Assembly (NCBI GenBank): GCA_905221605.1
Contig: CAJNDS010002725.1
Coordinates: forward strand, 225,294 to 272,793
Direction: 5' to 3'
Length of the DNA: 47,500 nt
Source: Symbiodinium natans
Taxonomy: Eukaryota; Sar; Dinophyceae; Suessiales; Symbiodiniaceae
Under the pieces are notes generated by a model. It did not search any database and was not told the DNA's origin. It was given only the letters and a program-made list of their open reading frames with translations. Both the position numbers and the translations under genes were made by a program. Position 1 is the stretch's first letter. Every line of letters begins with the position of its first letter. Positions 19,263 to 30,300 of this stretch are shown in pieces.

Positions 19263-20805
19263 CTTGGCAGGTTTCTTGTGAAGGCCTTTGGGTTACCTAC
19301 ACCCGAAACCCTAAACCCTAAACCCGTTTTGCCACTGGACTGAGGTCTAGCCAAACCCTAAACCCTAAACCCTAACCCGAAACCCGAAACCCTAAACCCT
19401 AAACCCCAACCCTGAACCCTTAATCGTGTTGTTTCTTGTTGGTGAGTGCTACGAGACTGGCTTAAGGATTTCTGTGCCGTAGTTTTTGGGGCAAGGTTGC
19501 AGACTGGGATTTCAGGGTTGAGGGCATTAGGGTTGACCCTAACCCTTAAACCCTCAACCCTAAACGGCATTCTTCCTTTAACCCCCTTCTCCCATGGTCT
19601 TGTCAACAAGATGCCTGGCTTGCAGCAAGACCACGTGCGCCAGACTCTTTAAACCCTAAACCCTAAACCCTAAACTCTAAACGCTAAACCCTAAACCCCA
19701 CCAACCCCGAAGGGTCCATGTACCGATACAGTCTATACTTGGTTGGGTCTTACAGGGGTTCCCATATACTAGCTTTAATGTTTAGGGTTTAGGGTTGAGG
19801 GTACAGGGGTTCCCATTCTAGGGCCCAAGAATTATACTACAGAGGTACATGGACCCGAAGGGAACATTTTCGACTTGCGCATCGATACCGCAGTGGAGGG
19901 CTTGTTGGCTTGAACGCCATGTAGGAAAAGTCAAGATTGGAGCCCGCAGAGCGTGAGAAGGAGCTAATGAGGATCTCGAAGCTACATCATACGTAACGGT
20001 TAAGCATTCCTAAACCCTAAACCCTAAACCCTAAAATGGGGAGGTACCGGGAGAAATCATCTGCAAGCTCTGGAGCAGTCTAGGATTAGGACTCATAGGG
20101 ATCAAAATGGAGTCGACCGCCCACGTCGCATTTTGTGAGCAGGCGGTCCCTGACTGGGTCAGACGGATTCAAAGCGCTCCGTAGCTCCCGAGGGAGCCAG
20201 GCCCTGTTGCTGCGCTGGCCGCCGTGTATGGGTTTACTGAGGGTTTAATTAGGGTTTATAGGATATAGGGACGGAGGCTTGCTGGTGTAGGAACTCGGCG
20301 TGGATCTCAACCAATTTCAACAAGAACAGTACCTCCTGCCTGTCTTGAACATGAACCACAACAGACTGTCAAGACCACACGCCAGAGTTGCAAACAGTAT
20401 TGGCACAGTATCAGAAAGATGTGTGCAGACTGCTGGCCCCTGGCCTATGCACAGAAGGCGCTGTCACCAGCCTTGCGCAGAATGTCCTCAGTTGACTTTG
20501 GGTCTTGTTGCAAGAGCAGCGCTTTCACTGGTAGAGGTGGGACAGGTTTTTTTCTCATTTCGGCCCAACAAAACCCAAATTACCCTCAAGCCTGAACCCT
20601 CGCAACGCCCTCTGCCCAACTCCACCCTCATCCCTTCTTGCAACATCCTGGCCTGGAAGTGCGCGTACCCTAAACCCGCAACAGCCTCAACCCCCAAACA
20701 CAACGCCAAAAAAAACCCTGAACCCCCCGCCCCTTTCCTCCGTCCTCCCCTAAGCCCCCTGAACCCTAAACCCCAAAACCTAAACCCCCCAAAAAAAACC
20801 CTGAG
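19263..20805. other. Repeat-rich stretch beyond the 3' end of the sulfate gene
   Basis: CCCTAAA blocks at 19310-19425, 19650-19705 and 20010-20035. A minus frame at 20100-20230 (AWLPRELRSALNPSD) is open but weakly biased. A long plus frame at 20300-20830 is a repeat-driven C-rich artefact. Confidence 0.5.
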
Positions 20806-20910
20806 ATCCAAGAATCCACCACGGACTTGAACTTTAAACCCCTAAACCCTAAACCCTAAACCCTAAACCCTAAACCCTAAACCATCCAAGCGTCCACCAC
20901 GGACTTGAAC
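20806..20910. repeat. 25/27-bp direct duplication at the sulfate gene 3' end
   Basis: 20806-20832 and 20884-20910 match at 25 of 27 positions (ATCCAAG, two differences, TCCACCACGGACTTGAAC) and flank a CCCTAAA block. The second copy is the coding end of the last exon. Confidence 0.85.
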
Positions 20911-20989
20911 GCGAACCACTCCGGGATCTCCTCGCCAGCGCGGAGGCGCCTGCGGAACTCCGTGCCGGAGAGCTTGACCACCTTGTAGC
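20877..20989 (-). CDS. Sulfate gene exon 33 (ATP sulfurylase C-terminus)
   Basis: Acceptor CCCAG|GC. Encodes LSGTEFRRRLRAGEEIPEWF and on through FAFKSVVD, ending AWMV-stop. The stop TAG comes from the first TTTAGGG unit. A GA donor inside the exon (GTGGTG|GA) would give a longer protein. Confidence 0.85.
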
Positions 20990-23900
20990 CTGGGCTTGCT
21001 GAGGGTTTAGGGTTTAGGGTTTAGGGTTTAGGGTTTAGGGTTTGGGGTTTAGGGTTTAGGGTTTAGGGTTTAGGGTTTAGGGTCTAGGATTTGGGGTTTA
21101 GGGTTTAGAGGCCAGGGTTTAGGGTTAGGTGTTTGGGCTTAGGGTTTAGGGCCTAGGTTTCTTGAAGGGGGTTGACGGTTTGTTTAGGGAGGGCTTTGAG
21201 CTTCGGGTTGGTTTCTGAGGCTTATAGGGTCAGCTTGTAGTCATGGCTTTCAAGATAATTATAGGGTTTTAGGGTTTCGGGTGTAGTTCGTTCTTATCAT
21301 GTTTCTTATCATGTAAATACTGTATGGGGATGTTGCTGTTAAGTTTGGTGTGTAACCACTATTATCATCTTGCTATCTTTCGGTGAAGGGGAGCGGGTGT
21401 GAATAGTGATCCAGAGGCCAGGTGCAGCTGTGACTCTCAAGGGCGTGCAGCGTGGAATCACACAAGGGGCCTTCAATGAAACCATTTTGGGCTTAGGGTT
21501 TCGCCTGGTGTCACCTACACCCTCAATAAGCATGATCCCCCCCTGCCCTACTCTTTTCAAACAGGACTGTGGCAGGGGCCAGAAGGAGAAGACTAAACCC
21601 TAAACCCCAAACCCCAAACCCCAAACCCTAAACCCTGAAACCCAAACCCCAAAACCCAAACCCCTAAAGCCTAAACCCTAATTACACCCTAAACCCTAAA
21701 CCCGTGCAAAGTAGCCCTTGCTCTTGGCGATGCTCTCCTGGACATAGCCTTCCTCTGGGCCGACGTAGACCTCTGCTGGCACCCACCGCATTGCAGCATC
21801 ACAAGCGGGTTAGGGTTTAGGGTTTAGGGTTTAGGGTTAAGGGTTTAGGGTCTAGGGTTTAGGGTTTAGGGTTGTCAACAGTGAGTCGAAGCCCCGGCTA
21901 CACGAGTAGTATGTGTATAGACGATATGTGTTTGAGAGCTCCATAGAGTTTGAAGATCACCCAGCTGGCGTATGGAGTCGGAATCGCATCTGCTTTGCGC
22001 TAAACCCTAAACCCTCAACCCTAAACCCTAAACCCTAAACCCTAGACCCTAGACCCTAGACCCTACGGCCGGCGGGCCATGTTCTCGTAGTGGGTCACGG
22101 TCACGCCAAGCTCCGAGGAGTACTTCTTGCCCGTCTCCTGTTTAGGGTTTAGGGTTTAGGGTTTTAGGGTTTAGGGTTTAGGGTTTAGGGTTTAGGGCTT
22201 AGGGCTTAGGGCTTAGGGCTCAGGGCTTAGGGCTTAGGGTTTAGGGTTTAGGGTTTAGGGTTTAGGGTGTCTCCTGCGCGTCGTAAGGACCGTAGAAGTC
22301 CTCGCCGTCAATGGTGCTCCTGAATAGGGTTTAGGGTTTAGGGTTTAGGGTTTAGGGTTTAGGATTTCGGGTTTTCCCTAAGATCCCCCAAGCCTAAACT
22401 TGGGGTCAGATATTGGATATGCTAGAATTCCTAGAAAAGTATGTGAAACACAACCCTTTTAGGGTTCATTTGATCCCAAGGTAAGCTTCTCTCAGCTTGA
22501 GGGCCCGGGGCCCTCGTGTAAGGGCACAAGGGTTGAGGGTTGAGGGTTTAGGGTTTAGGGTTTAGGGTTTAAGATTGCATTTAGGGTTTAGGGATTCGGT
22601 GTTAGGGTTGGTAGGTCTGACTTGCAAAAGGGACGTCTTGGATGCCCTGAAGATTGAAAAACAAAAGTCTGCAAGGGCATCGAAGGATCTTAGTACCCGC
22701 CATGTCGCGGCCGATGATGAAGTGGGTGGCGCCGTAGTTCTTTCCTAGGATGATCCCTAAACCCTAAACCCTAAACCCTAAACCCTAAACCCTAAACCCT
22801 AAACCCTAAACCCTAAACCCTAAACCCTAAAAAGGGAAAACATAGAACATCCCAAGGGCCGACCGAGCTTCGGATGATCATGTGCTGGATGGCCTCGCGA
22901 GGGCCTGCCATCTTCATGCTGTAGGGCAAGTAGGCCCACCTGAACCTTGGCAGTTCCAAAGTGCAGGGCTTCTAACTCTCAACCGTCCCCAAACACTAAA
23001 TCCTATAAACCCTAAACAGCAACAACAGCAATAACAGACCCCACACCCGACCCTCCTCAGCCCCTAAACCCTAATTCTACCCTATACACCTTTTTGGGCC
23101 CTAACTCGGAGCTCGCTGAGGAGCATGGGGTACTCCTTCTCAGTCTCCGTCTTGAGGGCCTGAGGTGGACATGTTCCCCAAACAGGCCCAGCAAGGAAAC
23201 CCAGCCCCGAGAAACCCTCGAAGACGCCTGACGTGCAACCCTCGAAGCCTACAAGCCCGCAAACCCTAAACCCCAAACGCCCTAAACCCCAAACCCTATA
23301 AACCCCAAACCCTAAACCCCAAACCCTAAACATCCAAACCAGAACCTTTACCTTCATAGGGGGGGGGGGGGGCGCCTCGTAGGTCTGGATGCGAACCAGG
23401 CCTGCACTGGATCTGGCTTTCTCTGTGTTGTGCGGTGGGGGGGGGGGGGGGGGGTCTTTAAACGTTTGTGGTTTAGGGTTTAGGGTTAGGGCTTATAGAG
23501 TTTAGGGTTTAGGGTTTAGGGTTTAGGGTTTAGGGTTGTCGAACAAAAACAAACATGTATACATATGCAGGTTGAGGGCTGAGTGTGCATACATACATAG
23601 ATACTAGGGTCGAGAGAGTTTAGAGGGATCAGAAAAGTCTTAAAATGTTCTCACTAAACCCTAAGACCCCACACCCCCAAAGCCCCTAAACCTCTAAACC
23701 CCAAAAGCCCCTAAACCCTAAAGCCCAAAAGCCCCTACAAGCCCTGTCCCTAAACTGCACCATTGTTGAGATGCTCTTCGAACATGATCATTTTTGTTCC
23801 TTATAGGGCTCAAGTCTGTTTTGGGTAAACCCAAAACCCTAAACCCAAAACCCCAAACTGTAAACCCTAAACCCTAAACCCTAAACCCTAAACCCGAAAC

Positions 23901-26900
23901 CCTAAACCCTAAATGATGTTCAACAATGACCCAGAAAAGCTCCCAATTCAGCCACAGAGGCCGTCGATGTCACCAGGCTGGGTGGGGCCGCAGGTGGGGT
24001 GCACCAGGAGGACGGAGTCCTTCACGTCCTTCCTTTTAGGGTTTAGGGTTTAGGGTTAAGGTTTTAGGGTTTAGGGTTTAGTGGGTTGTTTTTTGTTGCT
24101 GTTTTGCCCTGAGGCTCCAAGGACAGAAGGTTTTGGGGCCATTCTGAGCGCAAGGGTTCGCGTGCCAACATGGGTTCTAGGGGGCCTTGGGTTTTTTGCG
24201 GTTTCGGGGGGCTTTGCTACCTCTTTGGGCGACTTGAAACCTGGGTTGGTTTTGTGGGTTTAGGGTTTGGGGGCCCTTCCTGTTTGGCAGAGATACTCTC
24301 CCTGCAGTAACCCTAAACCCCAAACCCCAAACCCCAAACCCCAAACCCTAAACCCTAAACCGCAGTATCCCAGAAGTTCCGGGGGGGGGCGGGGGGGTGA
24401 GAGAAAGGCCCAAGCGTCTGCGCGCAGATCAGGAGCTCGAAGTGGGCGCGGTGGATGGGGTTGCGGTTCTGGAAGGCGACCACCTTCTTCTTCTTCTTCT
24501 TCTAAGGCTAAACCCTAAACCCTAAACCCTAAACCCTAAACCCCAAACCCTAAACACCCACAACCCTAAACACCCGCAACCCTAAACGCCCTAAACCCTA
24601 AACCCTGAACTGTTTGGGGTTCAGGGTTGTGATGGGTGTCTTCTCTTGGTGGGGTAAGAGGGGGAGGGGGGAAGTTGTTGCAAGGGTTGATAACGTTTCT
24701 AGAAGCTTGCGGGGCCTGGGGAGGCGGACGGTAGCAGGGTTTATTTGTGCGGCATACCTCCTTTCAGGTTGTCGAACTTTAGGATGTAGGTTTGGGAGGG
24801 AAGAAAGGGCGGAGGGCAAGAGGTCAAGGGCACAAGAACCATAAGAAATTCCTGCGCCGTCAAGGCTCCGTCTAGGGAAACGAAAGCCCCGGAAAGCCCT
24901 AAACCCCTGTTGGAAGCCGGACTTGAGGAAGGCCTAATTACACCCCTAATTATTCCCAAACTCCAAGCCCCTAAAACCCCGAAACCCTTAAACACCTAAA
25001 ACCCAAAGCCCCAAAAAAACCTAAACCCCTACATCCCAAACCCTAAACCCCCCGAAGCCCCCCCCCCCCCCCAAAACAAAAAACAAAAACTCCCCCAAAT
25101 CCCCCAAAATCCCAAAACCATATACCCCCGAAAAATCGAATACACCGCATATAAACCACGTATAAACCCCCGAAAACTCACCCCAAAGCCCCCCTCAAGC
25201 CAAAACACCCCAAAACCCCCCCTCACTCGCCTGCTTGTTCTCGGGAAGGGTGGCTCGGACTTCGGCCGGGGTCTGCGTGGGGTAGCCGAACCTTGAGAAT
25301 TCGGAGGCGGCTTTTTCAGGGACAGGGCTTTCGGGCCTTAGTTTGGGGCTAGGGAGTTTCGTGTTTAGGGGTTCCAGGGCTTAGGGTTTTGGGGGTTCAG
25401 GGGGTTTAGGGCCCGAGGGCGGTTAAGGATTGAGCATTTACCTAGAGTTGCCGATCCTTTAAGACGGGCCATGTGCCTTGACTATTGGTGCTGCTTCTCT
25501 ATATTTCAGACGTTACTCTAGGTAAACGTCCTGAACTGGGTTAAGGAGCTCTTGTCGGAGAAACGACCATTTTCAAGGCTTATAGTTCGAGGCCTCTCTG
25601 CGAAGCTCCTGCACCCTGCAAGTTGTCGGAGGGTCTCGTGCGCACATGCGCGTTTTGGTTCGGATTAAGCGGCATTGGCACGCCTGGATATCCATGAGCC
25701 TCAGTAAATGCCAAGGTCATCTCCTTATAATCCCACAAAACCCTAAGCTTTCGTAATCAGCGACTCCGAACGCCCATTCTGATCGAATGTTTCGCCCTGA
25801 AGAGCCACTTCACGCGGCCTTGCGGCTCGAAGCCGGGGGCTCTAGGGCTTCAAGGTTCTTAGGGTTTAGCCTCTTTTGGGGCATTAGGGCTTGTCTGGGT
25901 AGCCCAGTAACCAGTTTAGAATAAGGGCACGCCTTTTTTGGATTGGGTTCCTGTACCAACAGAAGGGAAAAAGGGTTACCACTGGGCCACCAAATTTGAG
26001 GGTTCCGGGGTCCAGGGGGTCCAGGGCTTTGTAAGGTCTCTCAAAGCCCAAACCAAAGCAACGGGTCTATGGCTCGAGGTTCTTAGGGTTTAGCTTCTTT
26101 TGTGGGCTTGATAGGGCTTTTAGGGCCCTAAACCCTAAACCCTAGACCCTAAACCCTAGACCCTAAACCCTAAACCCTATAAACCCTAAACCCTAAAGGT
26201 GCTAGGGTGTCAGAGGGTTTCTGCTGAGCCGCTTTGGCAGCTCGAAGCCGTGGATCTTGCCACCGATGTAGTACTTGCCGATCTCCTCCGCTGCTGCTAT
26301 AGGGCTTTAAAGGGAGCCCGAACCAGAGGGTTTATAGGGTTTAAGGTTTAGGGTTTAGGGTTTCGGGCTTAGGGTTTAGGATTTAGGGTTTGGGATTTAT
26401 GGGAAACAATGACATCAGGCAGGGAAACAGCAAACAAATCGGCAGCGCGGCCCGGCCACCACCACCGGCTTCGGGGAAACCCTCCAAAACCGCAAGTCCC
26501 CAACCCTAAAGCCTAAAGCCTAAAGCCTAAACCCTAAAGCCTAAAGCCTAAAGCCTAAAGCCTAAAGCCTAAAGCCTAAATCCTGAACCCCCAGGGAAAA
26601 TTGTATCAGGGACCTCGAAAGGTAGTTTGCTCTAAGCTCCCTTGCGATTGAGCCACATTGCTAACCCTAAACCCAAAAAAGACCGACACAAAAACACTTC
26701 TGAACGCATCTCCCAACGAAAAAGTCTCGCAAAAAAAACCTTAACGTGGCGAACCCTAAAGACATTTACACCTCTCTTATAACACTGTAAACCAAAAGCC
26801 CCTAAGCCAGCTAAATCCTAGACCAACCAATCCCAGCCCCCAAACTGACAAACCCTCTCCACCCTGCCGGCGGCGCGCATGCCTCAATACCACAAACGCT

Positions 26901-27278
26901 GTAAAACCAAACAGACCCCCTATCCCGCCTCCTAAGCCTTAACACCGCCTAAACCCCAAATCCTAAAACTCCCAAAAACCTTAAAACCCAGCCCCAAAAA
27001 AACTGAAACCCTCCAGGGACACTCTGGGGCTGGGCACTCTAGGGACACTGGGATTGGGCACCAGGACACTCCAAGGTTGGCCTCAAGGAATGAGCGAGGA
27101 GTAGACCGGGCGAGGAGAAGAGTTCCGGGCGAGGAGAAGAGTAGAGTTTAAGATCTAACAACCCCACACCGAGGGTGGGAAAAACATATACACATAGTAC
27201 TAGATACATCCAAAAACCTTCAACCCCAGGCCAATAACCCTCAACCCTAAACCCTACAACCCGAACCCGGAAACCCTC

Positions 27279-27329
<51 letters not shown>

Positions 27330-30300
27330 CCTGCACCAGCGATGCAACGGTAGGATGCTCCAGGCTGCTGGTGCCATAGCACTCCTTTGCCTCGACCACC
27401 TGATCTCAGAGGTTTCGGGTATATGAATATGAATATGAATATGAATATGAATATATATATATATATATATATACGTATATAAGTTTTTACATATTATATA
27501 TATATCTCTCTATATATATATATATACACTTGTACGATTCTTAGGTAACCTGCAAACAGTGTGGGTTTCGGTTCTTAACGTGGTGGTTAGGGGTCAAAAG
27601 GCTCTAGACATCAGAACTCCGCCTTGTTCGCCTTCCAAATGGAGGATGCCTCGAGCACGGCGACGTTCCTGCATGTTGTGAGCTGCTTCAGGGACCGAGG
27701 ACTCGAGACTGCGCAGAACTAGTTCTTAACACCCCACAGTTCCTTGAAGGGTGGTATAGGTAAGTAAGCCATGTAGAGGAACCATCAAGAAAAACCAGCT
27801 CCCAGAATAGCACAGGTTCTCACCCTTCCACTTCAGCAGCAGATTGTCGCCTTGCTTGATGCCGTCAACCTCGGCTCGCTACAGACCAAGAGCCGGGGAG
27901 TCTGAAGACTAGCAGTTTTCTTGGGATTGCTGGGGTTTGGGGGTCCTTGGGGCTGGGTTAATAAGGTGTCGGGTAGAGTGGCAAAAGGGGTTTGAAGATT
28001 GGGGCTTGGGGTTTGTAGAGTTTAGGGTCTGGGCGAACAAGGCTTCGGGCTTAGGATACTTGGGGGTTTCCGAGATTCGGGGCACCTTAAAGGGGTCCTT
28101 ATGAGAAAGGAATACTACTATCTGGGGCCCTAAACCCTAAACCCTAAACCCTGAACCCTAAACCCTGAACCCTAAACCCTAAACCCTAAACCCTAAACCC
28201 TGAACCCTGAACCCTAAACCCTAAATTTTAAACCCCGATTCAGACCTTCGACTTGGACTCCCTTGTCGCGCCTCTGGCAGGTCGAAGGTCACGGGCAATC
28301 CGAAGAGCTGCTTCTCAGGCAGGCGCATGTCCTTGTCGGGCGTTTAGGGGCTCGTAGGGGGCTCGTAGAGATTTTAGGTTAGGGTTTAGGGTTTTGGGCT
28401 CGTAGTGATGTTTAGGGTTTAGGGCTCGTAGGGCTTGTAGGGATTCTAGGGATGCAGGTTCAGGGTTTAGGGATTCTGGGGGGGGGGGGGGGGACCCAAG
28501 AACCCCAACTTCTTGTCGATGGGCTCATCATTCTAAACCTCCCCTAAACCCCCCCAAAACCTGGCCCACCACTCTAAACCCTCAAGCCTAAAGCCTAAAC
28601 CCTAGACCCTCAACCCTAAAAACTCCTACCGAAACGCTGAACCCCCCCCCCCCCAAAAAAAAAAAAAAAACACCCCCCCCCCCCCCCAAGTCCGCACCCC
28701 AGTCCTTCACCACGGAGTTGTAGGCGGTCTCCTCCATGAAGCCTGTTTGGGGTTTAGGGTTTGGGGTTAGGGTTTAGGGTTTAGGGTTTAGGGTTTAGGG
28801 TGTTAAACCGACAGGTTCCCATGTTCACTTGTGCTGTCCAACATGTCTTCATCCTCGCCGGCCCTTCCGACAGCTCCGAGGTGGGAGGGAGAGGCTAGAG
28901 CTTGACCAAAACTGCACGGGGTGCAGTGGAGGGCTACATTCAGGGCTGGGTCCTCATAGGGGTCTGTGGACAGACCATAGGGTTACTTAGGTCAGGGTGC
29001 CTCATTCGACATTGCTTAGGCCGACAGGACCGGGCTTAGGCATAGGGGTTTCACATTGGTAGCGGAGCCCGGCCTGTCGCTAGCTAGGAGTTAGTGTAAA
29101 CAGGGGGTTCCAGGGAGTTTTTTATTTGATGGGAGTGGCGCGGCGCCATGGCGCAAGCTTCAGAAGGAACGGCTGAAGCAGCGGCAGGAGCCACCGGAGG
29201 TGTGAGCCATCTCCCGTGGCAGCAGGTCCCGAAGTTTACGCCAGGGGTGACAAGCGTGGACGAGTACTCTCAACGGCTTCGCTTTCTCAAAGAGTTGTGG
29301 CCAGCCGAGCATCTGTCGTTGTTGGCTCCCCGGGCAGCCCTCTTGGTGGAGGGGGCCGCCTTCCAAAAGGTGAGCCGGATCAAGCCCGAGCAGTTGCGAG
29401 GACCTGATGGTGTGAAGTACCTTGTGGAGTCGCTGGGCGGGTCTTGGGGAAAGACCACAGTGGAGGAGCGATACCACTTCTTTGAGCAGGCCATCTTTCA
29501 GACGCAACAGAAGGCGGACGAGAGTAACGATTCGTACATTGCCAGACACGACGCTTTCTTTGAGGAACTCTTGAGCCGTGGGGTGACCCTTGAAGAGATC
29601 CGCGCCTATGTTCTTCTCCGTCATTCCTTGTTGGCCCCGGAGGACAAGAAGCGTGTGATCGTGGAAGCCAAGGGCGACTTGAAGTACCAAGAAACGGTCC
29701 GAGCAGTGCGGCTCTTGGGGTCCAAGTTCTTCACAGACTTTCAGAACCGTAGTGGCCCGGGAAATGCCAAGGCAATGGATCGAAGCAAGGTCTACGACAT
29801 CCACATGACGACAGACGACGACACCTTTGAGGAAGTGCACATGGCGATGGGACAGGACGAGGACCTCAGCGATGAGCTCATCCTGGCTCACTTCCTTGAG
29901 GCCAATGACGAGGACGCCATCTACATCACGGAGTTTGAAGATCAGATAGTGGAGGCGGTGCAGGAGAGTGAGTTGGCCCCAGTCTTTGCCTCGTACCAAG
30001 AAGCTCGTCAAAAGCTGCGGGACAAAGCAAAGTCCAGGGGGTTCTGGCCCATCAAGGGCAAGATGAAGGGGAAGGGCCAGTCCGGGAAGAGAGGCAAGGG
30101 TTATGGTTCCTGGGATGGGGGCCGTCGACGTTCCCTTGCAGATCGGATCGCCAACTCCAACTGCAAACAATGTGGGGCCAAAGGGCACTGGAAGCGGGAG
30201 TGCCCGAAGAACGACGCTAAGCCAGAGGCGACCTTGTTTGCCCAGATCCAGCCGACCGATCCCTTCCAATCGGAGGTTCTCCAGACCCTGCCAGACTCCG

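Larger units (their letters stand above)
26286..27619 (-). other. Intron 21 with microsatellites
   Basis: Holds TTTAGGG at 26336-26400, an array of the variant CCTAAAG (26507-26580), a long poly-C run (27281-27328) and an AT-rich microsatellite (27420-27530). No coding signal. Confidence 0.75.

Noticed and set aside
20300-20830. 176-codon plus-strand frame
   Set aside because: Driven by C/A-rich degenerate repeats and it overlaps the duplicated antisense exon end.
27039-27377. Minus-strand polyglycine protein
   Set aside because: Produced by the poly-C tract.
29160-30269. 369-codon minus-strand frame in element 2 Gag
   Set aside because: Shadow of a GC3-rich coding region; no motif seen.
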